From NCBI GenBank assembly GCA_037127315.1, contig JBBBDQ010000420.1:2846001-2910000 (forward strand): a stretch of 64,000 nucleotides of DNA, given 5' to 3'. The notes beneath the pieces were generated by a model. It was not told the DNA's origin. It made no database searches and saw only the letters and a list, made by a program, of their open reading frames with translations. This DNA comes from Ascarosepion bandense. Lineage: Eukaryota; Mollusca; Cephalopoda; Sepiida; Sepiidae. The position numbers and the translations under genes were made by a program. This document shows positions 52,238-63,339 of this stretch, one piece after another; position 1 is the stretch's first letter, and each line of letters starts with the position of its first letter.

Positions 52238-52483
52238 AGTCAATTATGTGCCACAGGTGATACCTGCTTGGACGATCATGTAGGTTGCCATTATTTTTTA
52301 CGGTAGACTGGTTGTCATCCAATCTGTTCTCTTATTTGCCCCATAGCTGTAGAAAAGCGACGGATTAATACCTTTCCCAATGGCATTTGAGCGTAAGCGA
52401 ATGCAACGAATTCAACGGGAATTTGAACTCGGCTTTCTGATTTCATATTCCGAGGCGATATACGTTACATCACAACGTGCATG
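52238..52483 (-). mobile_element. SINE-1, internally deleted
   Basis: Tail cagtcaattatgtgcca, then a deletion removing the hairpin, then the remaining body and head ending cacaacgtgcatgg. It truncates the LINE-A fragment to its left. Confidence 0.78.
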
Positions 52484-52489
52484 GATATA

Positions 52490-52895
52490 AGTGTTGGTAA
52501 TATTTTAAGGGTTGTTAGTTCAATCTTTAGTTCAAGTAGAGAAAAGTCATTTACGCCGGTTCAGTGAAAAATTTCACTCTGTATAAGGCTTTGAGAATCA
52601 TTCACGATATATGAGGTATGTTTGTATTTATTTATGTGTGTATTTATTTATTTATGCGTGTATTTATTTTATATTTTTTATGTGTGTATTTATTTATTTT
52701 GAATGAGGTATGTGTGCATTTAACTTACGTAAGAAGAGGAACTATTAAGTCAAGATTATGAGGATTACGGGAATAGATAGCCATTGACACGTCTCTTGAA
52801 GATTGTAGTGCTCGGGAAAGATTATCCGTTAGTATGAACGGATTTTATTAAACATAATCAGACAATGTTTGCAACTTATTTAACCGGCAGGATTC
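52490..52895. other. short tandem ttatttatgtgtgta repeats, otherwise empty
   Basis: About five imperfect repeats of a unit containing gtatttatttattta occur at 52620-52700. Confidence 0.5.
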
Positions 52896-52898
52896 GAA

Positions 52899-52951
<53 letters not shown>
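52899..52951. repeat. (TA)n with flanking inverted pair
   Basis: The tract is bounded by gcaggattcgaacgat on the left and atcgttcctgc on the right, which are inverse complements apart from a small insertion. Confidence 0.85.
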
Positions 52952-52952
<1 letters not shown>

Positions 52953-53078
52953 TTCCTGCAAAAAAATTTGTCGCAAATGGAACGAATATTGTGTGGTCTG
53001 ATGAAATTAGCTAATTTAGCTTATTGAAATGAATTATGATTTATAACCAATTTAAATGACGTGTTGAGTTTTCGTTTA

Positions 53079-53135
53079 TATATATCTATATCTATATATA
53101 TATCTATATATATATCTATATATATATATATATAG

Positions 53136-53182
<47 letters not shown>
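53079..53182. repeat. compound (TA)n(TG)n microsatellite
   Basis: tatatc-interrupted TA tract followed by about 21 TG units. Confidence 0.95.
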
Positions 53183-53184
<2 letters not shown>

Positions 53185-53885
53185 GCTTTTCAAATAACAA
53201 TTCTTGTAAAATAATAAAAAACTAAAATGTAAATTGCCAAAATTCTAAAATCTGGAACTGTAATTAAAACCAAATTAGTATTGCTGTAAAGATTGTTGAT
53301 AGCGTCGTTCAACAACTTTATAAATATACAATGTGAGAAAGCACTTCCCAACAAGAAACCCAACTAAGGCATGTATGCCTTAAGATAGGGCTAACCTTTT
53401 TTATATTTTTAATGCGCGGACGAGCGGTTCAATTAAGGATAAGAGACAAATGGAGGCATTTTACAAATTTTCTCTCGTCTTCTACCCAATGAAAATAACG
53501 CCAATGGCGAGATTTCGTTTATTCTATTAAGTCAGAATGCAGTAACTTCCTGTTGTCTGACTAGATAGCAGTCAGTGCCACAATCTAACTGGGGGAGGGT
53601 GATTCTGTCGTGATTGCAGACAATGTATTACCATCACTTGACCGCCGCTTTAGTTTACGTGATAGACCGCAGGGCAATCTTGCGAAAAAGATAACGCTTT
53701 GGAGTTGACTAATTTTCAGCTAGAATTGATGACGACAATCTATTTATTCATTTCCACAAAGCTGGTGGTCTCTTTCGTAGAGGTAATACGGCACTTTTTT
53801 TATTATTAATCTTCAACCCTAAAAATAATAGTTATATTAAAGTTGAAATTTTCAGCGGGTTACTCTTATATAACGTACATCCGTC
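53185..53885. other. unannotated interval
   Basis: Slightly higher GC than its surroundings at 53400-53780, but no conserved open frame recognised. Confidence 0.35.
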
Positions 53886-53892
53886 TACAACA

Positions 53893-54183
53893 GTCAGTCA
53901 GTTAAGTGCCATACGTGATGCTTTGGACGATCATGTCTCGAAAGAGACATGACAGACTGAGCAGAAAATTATTGTGCAGTAGGTTGCATTTGCTTTCTGC
54001 GGTAGACTGGTTGCCAGCCAAGGCTATAGAATTATTTATCCCATAACTGGAAGAAAGAAACGGATTAATACATTTCCCAAGAGTATTTGTGAGTAAGTGA
54101 ATGCAAGGAATTCAACTGGAATTCGAACTCGGCTTCCCGATTTGTCGTTCCGGGTCGATATCCACTGCACCATAACGCACATA
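53893..54183 (-). mobile_element. SINE-1 with 7-bp target-site duplication
   Basis: Flanked by tacaaca at 53886-53892 and 54184-54190. The hairpin (catgtctcgaaagagacatg) is intact. Confidence 0.9.
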
Positions 54184-54274
54184 CAACACAAAGTTAAAAT
54201 TACAAGTAATTTATTTGGTGATCACTTCTAACCCCGATTTTTATATTTAATGTCAGAAAATTATTAGTAAATGT

Positions 54275-54845
54275 TATCTTCTTCTTATTCGTCTTCTTCT
54301 ATGTTCCTTGCTCCTTCAGGACGTAGGCGATCATGGCCCTTCACTTTCCCCTATCCCATGTTGCTCTTAATATTCCTTTACCTGTTATTCCACTCAATTC
54401 CCGCTCCATCATCCATCTGTTCAAGATCATCAGATATGTCGTGCGCTGCTTTTCCTTGTCCCTCTCATCCTCTCTCCGTCCCGTGAGCATCAGATTCTTC
54501 AAGCCCTCTTTCCTCATAGCATGTCTCAAAAACTTCAGCTGTTTTTTCCTGATGTGAAATATCAGCTGTCTTTCTTGTTCATCCTCTTCAAAACGTCGTC
54601 ATTGTTCGCGTGCTCCGTCCATGTTATTCTCGGCATCCTACTGTAGAACGACATTTCGGTTGCTCTTTGATGAAATTGTCCAGCATTCACTGCCATACTG
54701 AAGGACAGATATCACATAATCCAGTTCTCTCTTTTTTGTTTCCGTCTTCTGGAATGCATCTTTGGTCATGTCATTTCGCCTTCGGATCTCAGTATCGCAC
54801 TTTCCGTCTTATTTTAAAACACTTCCCAGGTATCTAAATTCTCAG
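54275..54845 (-). pseudogene. LINE-B C-terminal fragment
   Basis: The minus strand reads HAMRKEGLKNLMLTGRREDE then KQRTTYLMILNRWM and a W-containing end, homologous to 13.09-13.40 kb. Upstream sequence to 54840 contains related RT C-terminal segments across frameshifts. Confidence 0.68.
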
Positions 54846-54983
54846 TGTTTCCACTCCTTTATGCGGATGTGTAACCCCATCGACGTAAACGTCCCTATAG
54901 TCCGATGAAAAGCATTACACAAAATTTGCCATAGATTTTTCTAAAATCTTACGATTAATAAGTAATTAATAATACAATTTTCA

Positions 54984-55289
54984 GTTAAGTTGTGGTCCAG
55001 TGGATATCAGCTCGAAACGAGAAACCTGGAAGCCGAGTTCGAATTCCAGTTGAATCCATTGTATTCACTTACGCGCAAATACCCTTGGGAAAGGTATTAA
55101 TCCGTCCATTCCTTCCAGTTATGGGTTAAATAGCAGGACGGATTGGGTTCTATAGCCTTGGTCGGCAACCAGTCTACCGCAGAAAGCAATGGCAACCTAC
55201 TGCGGGAAAATCTTCTGCCCAGTCAGCCATGTCTGTTTCGAGACATGATCTCCCAAGCGTGTATCACGTATGGCACTTAACTGACTGAC
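54984..55289 (+). mobile_element. SINE-1 copy
   Basis: Head gttgtggtccagtgg, B box gagttcgaattcc, tail ttaactgactgactga. One of the less diverged copies; close to 55.80-56.11 kb. Confidence 0.9.
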
Positions 55290-55785
55290 TGAAGTTTCTA
55301 AAGTGTATTTGTCATCGAACTGTCCAATAATTTGTTTTGAGTAGCGTGTAACGTTAACATCTTGATTATGACATTAATTTCTCTTCGAGTTATATATTGT
55401 AACCGTCAAGTAATGTCTTTGGTTATTAGAAAAGATTATGAAGGACTCGGTATTATACCTTGAACAGTGTACGAAATAATTGATTTTTTGTTGTTTTTTA
55501 GCATGTAAAAGGAATATATGGTCAGTTACAACGCACATCCGAATATATGGTAGAGTAACATAAATAAATATGTTAGGATGTCTTCTGTGTCGTGTCGCCA
55601 GTAGAAGAACTAAACGTGTTTTCGATAAAAAAACAAAACAAAACAAAAAAAAAACGAACAAACCTTGCAAGCACACAAATCATTTGTTTCTACAACTCCT
55701 TCTGGGGAAACTTTAAAAATGTTTGAACGAGCATCGTATCTTTATACAAGCCGCGTGCAACATATTTTAAATTTTTTAATGTTAA
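55290..55785. other. unannotated interval
   Basis: No recognised gene or repeat. A 100-codon minus-strand frame has no identifiable motif. Confidence 0.4.
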
Positions 55786-55799
55786 ATATTAGATAAAAT

Positions 55800-56109
55800 G
55801 GGTTGTGCGTTGTGGTGCATTGAATATCGGCTCGGAACGAGAAATCGGAGAGCGGAGTTCGAATTCCAGTTGAATTCCTTGCATTCACTTACGCGCAAAT
55901 ACCCTTGGAAAAGTTATTAATCCGTCTATTCCTTCCAGTTATGAGTTAAATAACAGGACAGATTGGGTTCTATAGCCTTGGTCGGCAACCAGTCTACTGT
56001 AGAAAGCAATGGCAACCTACTTCGGGGGATAATCTTCTGCTCAGTCAGTCATGTCTGTTTCGAGACATGATCGCCCAAGCGTGTATCACGTATGGCACTT
56101 AACTGACTG
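55800..56109 (+). mobile_element. SINE-1 with 12-bp target-site duplication
   Basis: Flanked by attagataaaat at 55788-55799 and 56110-56121, the longest target duplication found for this family here. Head ggttgtgcgttgtggtgcat, tail ttaactgactg. Confidence 0.93.
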
Positions 56110-56121
56110 ATTAGATAAAAT

Positions 56122-56400
56122 AAAATATTGTTTAATGGAGGGAAAACATACCTGCTTTATTTACGTTGTATGAAGTATTATTAATCCTGTAGAGTCCTTT
56201 GTGAAGTATTTTGACATAGGATCACCACGCTAGGATTTCCTGGTTTCTGTAGCAAGTAGATAATATTTTCTGGATCACAAGGCCCGCACCCAACCAGTTT
56301 TGAAATTAGATCTATTCATTACCAAAGTAAAACGTTTTGTCTGCTCTCCTATTAATCAGCCGGTGCTTGAGTTTAAAATATGCACTTGATGATCATGCCA
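56122..56400. other. decayed relative of the 45.3-kb hammerhead repeat
   Basis: 56300-56400 (agatctattcattacc ... tatgcacttgatgatcatgcc) matches 45.33-45.41 kb; the ribozyme core is deleted. A TA tract follows at 56404-56432. Confidence 0.5.
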
Positions 56401-56403
56401 TAA

Positions 56404-56533
56404 ACGTAGGATATATTTATTAATATATATATAACAGCTCTGTTCATATATTGAACAGTTTTATTAACAACTGATTAATAATACTATATATAGTATATAT
56501 ATATATACTATATATACATATATATATATATAT
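56404..56533. repeat. TA-rich tracts
   Basis: Interrupted TA runs, including a tatatagtatata palindromic cluster at 56484-56533. Confidence 0.85.
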
Positions 56534-56553
56534 GTGCACCCTTCTCTAGAAGA

Positions 56554-56858
56554 GTCAGTCAGTTAAGTGCCATGCGCGATACACGTTTGGGCGATCATGT
56601 CTTGAAGAGACATGACTGACTGGGCAGAAGATTATCCCGCAGTAGATTGCCATTGCTTTCTGTGGTAGACTGGTTGCCGACCAAGGCTATAGAACCCAAT
56701 CTGTCCTATTATTTAACCCATAACTGGAGGGAAGAGACGGATTGATATCTTTCCCAAGGGTATTTGCGCGTAAGTGAATGCAAGGGATTCAACTGGAATT
56801 CGAACTCGGTTCCCCGATTCCTCGTTCCGAGCCGATATCCACTGCACCACAGCGCACA
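56554..56858 (-). mobile_element. SINE-1 copy
   Basis: Full-length; the hairpin has lost one base (catgtcttgaagagacatg). Confidence 0.88.
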
Positions 56859-56859
56859 G

Positions 56860-57870
56860 ATAGATACATTTCAGATACCTTCACTAAATCGCTAAATAAA
56901 AATAAATAAATAAAAATAATAAAAAACAGCATAGTATGAAAAAAAAAAAGGCCCCAAACTTAATAAAAACAAACTTTTTCCATCAAAATGTTTACATTAT
57001 TATTAAGAGGAAGAAGTTAGCTGGTAACCAAATTGTTACGAGAGTTTACAATTAAAAACGTAATATTACATAACTCAGTTTTGTTTTCCGGTGACAAACA
57101 CATTCATTTGGAAATTCTTGCAAAAATCAAATAAATTGTCGGCTTTTAATGAAATTTCAAAGACTTATTCACAAATATATGAAATTATTTTTGAAATTAT
57201 TATGGTTTAAAAATTTTTGTAATTTTTTTTTTCATCTATTACACCCACTCCACGTAAATTAATGTAATTTTAAGAAATTAAATGGTTTTATTAATCAAAC
57301 ACAGGAATCATTGGGGAATGCTGTCTACGTTTATCTATCATATTCTTGAAACATTTGGCTTATATTTCCGAAAATCTGCTCCGAATAGTAAAATAAAATA
57401 TGCAATACTACTATGACATTGTTTAATTTGATAAGCTTTTAATTGCTCGAATAAATAATAAAAATTAAGAATACTGTAATCCCAAGAAAAAACTTTTTCG
57501 GGTACTAATGATATTTAAAAATAATTATTTTCATTTTTTTAAATTATAGCAATCTATAAATTTTTAAAATATTTTTAAAATACTTCAAAACATTGTTGGG
57601 GTTAGTTTAAAAGTAATTAAGCAAAGATTATATTTAATAATCTAAAATTAAAAACACAAATCGTTTGGTCTCCCTATTTTTAAAATAATTTTTTTTTCTG
57701 GTGTATTTGAAATTTTTTTTATGGTAGTTTCTATGTACAAATTAAAAGGTCAGATTTTCGTCTCTGTACCCAAAAAAGATGTGTACAATTTTGTCACTTG
57801 TGATCGCCATACACTTCCCAGAATATCTACTCAAATATGGGTATTCATTAAAAAAGTAACGTTTAATTTA
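56860..57870. other. unannotated AT-rich interval
   Basis: Very AT-rich with no recognised gene or repeat terminus. Confidence 0.4.
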
Positions 57871-57976
<106 letters not shown>

Positions 57977-57979
57977 ACA

Positions 57980-58380
57980 GATATTTATTTAGCAGAAAAA
58001 AAAATCTTATTAATCGGAAATAATAATGAATTGAAACTTTTGTAAACATTGATGTGTATTGCATCGCATTTCTGCGAATAAGTATGCTTCGTCTGTTTTA
58101 TCTCGACGCGTCGAGGAACGGTGGTGTAATATAATCACTTTATAAGGAAGAGAAAAATAATGCTGAGTTAGCACATAATCACATTCCTGTAGCTATATTT
58201 TGGGAACTGGAAGACAGTCAGACATAGATTTTTTTTCAGTACTCTTTCTCTCTCACTCTCTCCGCAAAGTATTCCTTTCTTTCGTTTCTAAAGTTTCCCT
58301 CCTCTTTCTTTTTACCATTCTCTCACAGTTTGGCTTAATTTCTATTTCGCATTTGGTGATTTTTCAGATAGTTTCCTCTA
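57980..58380. other. unannotated interval
   Basis: A pyrimidine-rich open frame at 58200 shows no conserved motif. Confidence 0.4.
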
Positions 58381-58385
58381 GATTC

Positions 58386-58480
58386 TTTTTTTTTTTTATT
58401 CATCTCATCCCAAGCAAGGCATTCTATTGCAACTGTTGCGCAGGGGGTTACATAGGGGAAAGTGATGACAAAGGCCGGAG
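58386..58480 (-). mobile_element. LINE-A 3' end, short
   Basis: Poly(T) at 58387-58397 (plus) followed by catcccaagcaaggcattc: only the last ~85 bp of the element. Confidence 0.72.
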
Positions 58481-58655
58481 CTTACAACAGTCGAAATGCC
58501 GTGTTTATGACAACAAAGATGAGGACTACACTTCGATCAATACAAATATTGTAAATAATTATCTCATCTCAAACATATAGACAGATATTAAAGGTTAATG
58601 TGGCAACAAAAATGAATTCAACAGTCCGAACAATGGAGGGTAAATAATTTCAATA
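58481..58655 (+). repeat. SINE-3-related fragment
   Basis: Blocks gccggagcttacaacag, aatattgtaaataatt and acagtccgaacaatg recall the SINE-3 3' half. The head is missing. Confidence 0.45.
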
Positions 58656-58659
58656 CTTT

Positions 58660-59070
58660 TTTTTTAATCGGCATTCCACTGCCACTATAACGCAGGGGTT
58701 ATATAGAGCGATTGGGTATAGGAAATGTCAGAAGGAGGGTGATAGACGACTTAGGATGTACAATAGGAGAGAGTTGGAGAGAGTGGGTATGGGTTAGTGT
58801 GTAAGGAGGTGTCTATTGACCCTACATTTAAACTCCTGGAGGTTGTAGCCGTCGGGGAAGCAAGCATGCGGTAGGGAATTCCACAGGCGGGAAGTGCGTG
58901 GAAAGAAGTTGCTGGAGTAGAAATTGCGGTTACATTTCATCGGTTTCACTGTAAAAGGGTGGGACCTAGTTGCCAATCTAGTATCTCGTACAAATTCACA
59001 TCTAGGGGGCACCAGTTATTTAAGTTCGTCAGAGCAGAAGCCATGATAGTTTCATCTCATAAATATTTAT
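58660..59070 (-). mobile_element. LINE-A 3' end with C-terminal coding
   Basis: The minus-strand frame 58794-59012 encodes the ORF C-terminus (CEFVRDTRLATRSHPF, FYSSNFFPRTSRLWNSLPHA, CFPDGYNLQEFK). It is followed by a 3' UTR whose final ttggggtga segment is deleted, and an A-rich tail. Confidence 0.78.
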
Positions 59071-59071
59071 T

Positions 59072-61152
59072 TAATTTTTTAATCATCTCACCCCAAGCAA
59101 GGCATTCTACTGCAACTGTTGCGCAGTGTGTTACATAATGGAAAGTAATGAGAAAGAGCGGTTAGTTATAGGAAATGTCAGGAGGAGGGTAATAGACGGA
59201 TGAGGACAACGATGTGGGTGGAGTAGATGGAAAAAGAGCTTGTGAGAATGGATGCGATTTAGCGTGATAGGAGATGTCTATTGAACTTACATTTAAATTA
59301 CTGGAGATTGTAGCTGTCAGGCACCAGTGATCTAAGCTCATTGGAGCAGAAGCCGTGAAAGTATTTATAGAAGAGGCACGGGGAAGCCACGTCACGCCGG
59401 TGAGAGAGCGACTGCGGCCGAGCTGTTAAGTCGATATCCATCACATTTCAGATTCTCCGTTGGATTTTGTCAAGAACCCCGAGGTGAATAGCAGGGGCAC
59501 CCGACCAGATGTGGCAGCAGTATTCAATACATGGGCGGATGGTAGATTTATATATGTGCAGGATGGACTCAGACGGGAATAACTTCCTGGCCCTGCACAG
59601 TGAACCGACATTCTGGGCAGCGGATTTAGCAATGGATTCGATATAGTTATTCCACTTGAGAGTGTGAGGCCAAGGAGGCGTAGTATTTTACTCTCAGGAG
59701 GACTAGCCTGTTCCATGCTAATGGGGTTAGGAGCCATTGTCTATGATGGTTAATTGATAGCAGCTTCGTTTTGGAAGCATTAAAATTTACAAGCCATTTC
59801 TTTCCCCAGTCCACCACGGATTAGAGTTCCTTCTCAAGCTCGGCAGCGAGGTTCGCTTTGCCAGCCTCAGCAGATTTTTGATCGAGGCGAGAGTAAACGG
59901 TGGTGTAATCGGCGTACAAGCCTACTTGGGATCTCATAACATCGGGGAGATCGTTAATGTAGATCAGAAAAAGTGCAGGACCTATAATAGAGCCTTGAGG
60001 GACACCCGCGTTCGTATGGTAGTTTTGGGAGGCATGTCCGTTTAATACTACCTTCATTGTGCGATTAAAGAGGAATGAATTGATTAGATCAAACAATAGT
60101 CCAGTTATACCATATCTCCGCAGCTTGCGTAGAAGGCCAGCATGCCAGACCCTGTCAAGGGCAACGGTTCGAGCTTTGCCATTCTTGTCGAGAGCCAGGT
60201 ATATATATTCAGTGATGGTCGTTAGCATATCAGCAGTAGACGTGATGAAGAGGAATCCATACTGTTTGTCCGAGAAGCGTCGGTGGGCTGTGAGATGCTG
60301 AACAACCTCGGCGTTGATAATGGCTTCGAACACTTTGCCAAAGATCGGTAGGTGACTGATAGGGCAGTAATTAGCGGGGTCCGCGGGTTCTCCAGTATTC
60401 TTAAATATATGAACTATAGAGGAAGACTTTCGACAAGCTGGAATGCTGGAGGCATATAGGCGGTCGTTGTAGAGCTTAGAGAGAACAGAGGAGAGTTCAG
60501 GGGCACATTTCTTCAAGATTATGACTGAGATTCCGTCCCTTCCGCTCGCTTTATGAGGGTCAAGCTTAGAAATTATGCTAGAGACCAGCGAGGGTGTAAT
60601 GTGGACGTTATTCGGTTGGGCCTCAGTTCTAGGTGGGAAGTCGGGTATAGATACTCCAGACGAATCCAGTCTCGAATTGGTGGAGAATCTGCGAGCAAAG
60701 CATTCAGCCTTGTCCGCTGAAGAGGTGAGAACCTCAAATTCATTGATTAGAGTGGGTATTGAGTTTTTACTATTGTTAAGCACACATTTACAGAGTCGCC
60801 AGTAGTCTTTGGTGCCGAACTTACGGGATGCTATGTGTTGCTTCATTCTGGCAGCAAACAGCATCTGAAATTCGTTGAGTATCTTTTTACATTTATTACG
60901 TGCTGATGTCCGACGCGTGGCTTTTGTAAAGCCGGAAGAAGTGATTCCAGTGAGCAATGGCAGCCGAGCAAGCGGGCGAGAACCAGGGGGACGAATGGGA
61001 TTTAAATTGAAACTTCCTGGCTGGGATGAGTGCATCGATGCCAGCCTTAACCCAAGAGGAAACCTCGGATTCTCAGTCTTCAACGGGAAGACTGAAAACT
61101 TAGTTTCACGGGACGTCACACAGGAAGTAAAAAAATTCCGAGCATTTAACAC
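59072..61152 (-). mobile_element. LINE-A, longest copy, 5'-truncated
   Basis: Carries the RT domain, C-terminal region and 3' UTR ending tgccttgcttggggtgagat and A-rich tail at about 59080. The apurinic endonuclease domain expected upstream in CR1/jockey-like LINEs is absent, so the copy is 5'-truncated near 61150. This copy anchors the definition of the LINE-A fragments elsewhere in the window. Confidence 0.85.
59821..61152 (-). pseudogene. LINE-A reverse transcriptase, 443-codon open frame, inactive
   Basis: Domains in order (approximate residues): basic N-terminal region (to 110); KLDPHKASGRDGIS (about 200-213); NYCPISHLPIFGKVFEAIIN (about 260-280, with R-to-C and L-to-H changes from NYRPISLLP); YGFLFITSTADML (about 299-311); ARTVALDRVWHAGLL (about 328-342), where the usual DISKAF between L and DRVWH is deleted; NAGVPQGSIIGPALFLIYIN (about 385-404); GLYADYTTVY (about 417-426). 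The catalytic YADD box is YADY, so the second essential aspartate is lost. The frame is otherwise open, which suggests modest age. The C-terminal region continues out of frame to 59441 (ILRLLGLTLSS). Confidence 0.88.
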
Positions 61153-61154
61153 TT

Positions 61155-62260
61155 GAACGCCTCACAGAATGTATACAACTCTAAGCAGTTTCAGTGCGCA
61201 TATTTATTGACATGTCGCATGAAAAGTCCAATACCCGACAAATCGGCTCTCTTACCCATTCTTTTGCCATGTCCTGTCACTATCCATGTAAAACCTTTGA
61301 TAAAAGCAAAAATAAAACGAAATAGAATGAAGAGAATCGTGTTTAATTTTAAGCGTTAATTATTAGAAGACATAACGTTATTTTAAATATATTTCCTTTT
61401 TATTTAATATAGTTTAGAAAATGCGGCACCAAAATCTAAACAGGTATTTGAATTGCCAAATATTTCTCCCAAATTCTAAAAAAGCACTAAGAAAAATAAA
61501 AAATAGTTAAGTACAAAAAACTAGAAAAAGATAAAAAACGAAAGAAAATGCTATGAAGGATAGGCGGAGATGAAGAGAAAACAGGAAGCAACAGAAATAA
61601 AGCTCTACAGAAGGATTCTGAGAATATCAAGAACACATAATTACGAAGCGTGACACAAAGTATCATAAATCAAAACCTGGAAAAGTATTTAACTTTTCCT
61701 GAAAGAATTCATATTTTTTAAAGGCAACATAGCTGACAATAAATATATGTTAAAAAAACAAAAGAAAACGGTCAAATCAATTACCTCATGTTTTTCGATT
61801 CTCACTGTGTGCCGTATAATTTCGGCCTTGTGTCACATATAAGCTGGGCTTAGAAAATCTCCATTAGCTCATGTTTTTTAAGACGTGCAGCACATACATG
61901 CAACTTATACCATAACAATCTAATCACAGTTAAAACAATTATAAAAACTTTGTTGAATATTACTCACTTTTTGGCTAGACTTTGAACTATGATCTTCACA
62001 TGTTTTCCTTGACCTTTAAAACCACCTGATAAACATTCTTTTCTAAATTCAAAAGCCTTGATAAACCAATGACATCCTCGCTTTTGTATATAAACATGTA
62101 AAAAAAAAATAACTTCCACATTGGTTGGATAAAGTCCCTCAAAGAACGAAACGCGTTGGTGAAAATAGTTTTCCTCTTTGCTTTTTTAAAAATTCTTTTT
62201 GTTTCTTTGCAGTTACACTCTATCTGAAAATAATTTACGCAAACACACGTACGCACATCA
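61155..62260. other. unannotated interval
   Basis: A-rich sequence; no recognised gene or repeat terminus. A 118-codon minus-strand frame (61996-62352) is in part a microsatellite translation with no motif. Confidence 0.4.
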
Positions 62261-62261
62261 A

Positions 62262-62266
<5 letters not shown>

Positions 62267-62338
<72 letters not shown>
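62267..62338. repeat. compound (CA)n(TA)n microsatellite
   Basis: About 19 CA units then about 17 TA units. Confidence 0.95.
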
Positions 62339-62342
<4 letters not shown>

Positions 62343-62344
62343 AC

Positions 62345-62870
62345 TGTTCCAATAACTTTGACCAATTTTAAATGTGAATTAGATTTAAGCGTCTATCGAT
62401 TTTTTCAATTTCAGATATAACAACTTCGGTCTTTGGCAGTTTCAACCATGGAAAGATTAACACTCGAACAGCATGTAAAACTTATAGAAGCCTATTACAA
62501 AAATGGACGTTCAAACAGAAATACATTTGGCTTTACTGAATGAGAAGTTCCTAGGTCGCATCGTTTGTCGAAACAGTGTTGCCAATCGGCCACCACAATC
62601 GTGCAACTTGATGCCTTTAGATATCTTCTTTTGGGGGTCATCTCAAAGGTAAGGTCTATGACAACAATCCAGCAACAATTCAGCAACTGAAGGATGAGAT
62701 AATGAGGTATATTGGTGAGATCGAGAAGCAACTATTCAGAAAAAAATTTCGACCATCGAGTGAAGGTGTGCTGCCAAAGTCTTGGCAGTCACTTGGCCGA
62801 CATTATTTTTCACACATAATTGTCATGACTCAAATAACGTGATCCACTAGTGAAATCAACAAAATTTCAC
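62345..62870 (+). pseudogene. Tc1/mariner-like transposase, internally deleted
   Basis: ATG at 62448 opens MERLTLEQHVKLIEAYYKNG, a DUF4817-type transposase N-terminus, for about 25 codons. It then jumps to a transposase C-terminus: CNLMPLDIFFWG (DFFLWG motif near 62610-62640), YDNNPATIQQLKDEIMRYIG (62655-62715) and an end near 62850. The HTH and most of the DDE domain between are deleted. Terminal inverted repeats were not visible, so boundaries are approximate. Confidence 0.72.
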
Positions 62871-62919
62871 CATAACATTGCTGTATTTACTGCTAAGTTC
62901 GAAGTGTATTAATATAACA

Positions 62920-62921
<2 letters not shown>

Positions 62922-62974
<53 letters not shown>
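62922..62974. repeat. (TA)n microsatellite
   Basis: About 26 TA units, left of the GIY-YIG fragment. Confidence 0.95.
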
Positions 62975-62975
<1 letters not shown>

Positions 62976-63276
62976 ATTCCATTGCATCTATTATCCAAAA
63001 CAATCTACCTCATTTAAAAAACACACACATAGTAACAACAACCTCGAAAACTATTATGGACATTGTCAGATCTATAAAAACCGAAATCATAATAGTGAAC
63101 AAGCAAGTACATACAAAATAAATTTCAATGAATGTTCCTCAATGTACATCGGAGAAACAAGTAGAAATTTAAAAAAACGTTTACATGAACACAAAAGAGA
63201 CATCACTAATAATAATCAGACGAATGCATTAATCATTCACAGAAATAAATTCGACCACAATTTCGATTTAAAATGC
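62975..63276 (+). pseudogene. Penelope-like GIY-YIG endonuclease domain fragment
   Basis: The frame reads YKINFNECSSMYIGETSRNL and then KKRLHEHKRDI (about 63112-63205), the GIY-YIG core with the YIG strand, the catalytic-type R (KKR) and the H of the HEH motif. ALIIHRNKFDHNFDLK follows, as in Penelope-like element endonucleases. The upstream RT domain is absent. The fragment lies between (TA)n at 62922-62974 and (CA)n(TA)n at 63277-63327. In the family this domain nicks target DNA. Here it is a truncated remnant, though this part of the frame is open. Confidence 0.8.
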
Positions 63277-63326
<50 letters not shown>

Positions 63327-63327
63327 A
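63277..63327. repeat. compound (CA)n(TA)n microsatellite
   Basis: About 13 CA units then about 12 TA units. Confidence 0.95.
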
Positions 63328-63339
63328 AAGGTAACCAAA

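Noticed and set aside
53400..53780. Higher-GC interval as a possible exon
   Set aside because: No frame stays open beyond about 40 codons and no splice-flanked conserved peptide is recognisable.
59441..61156. Plus-strand frames opposite the LINE-A RT
   Set aside because: Shadows of the minus-strand RT coding sequence.
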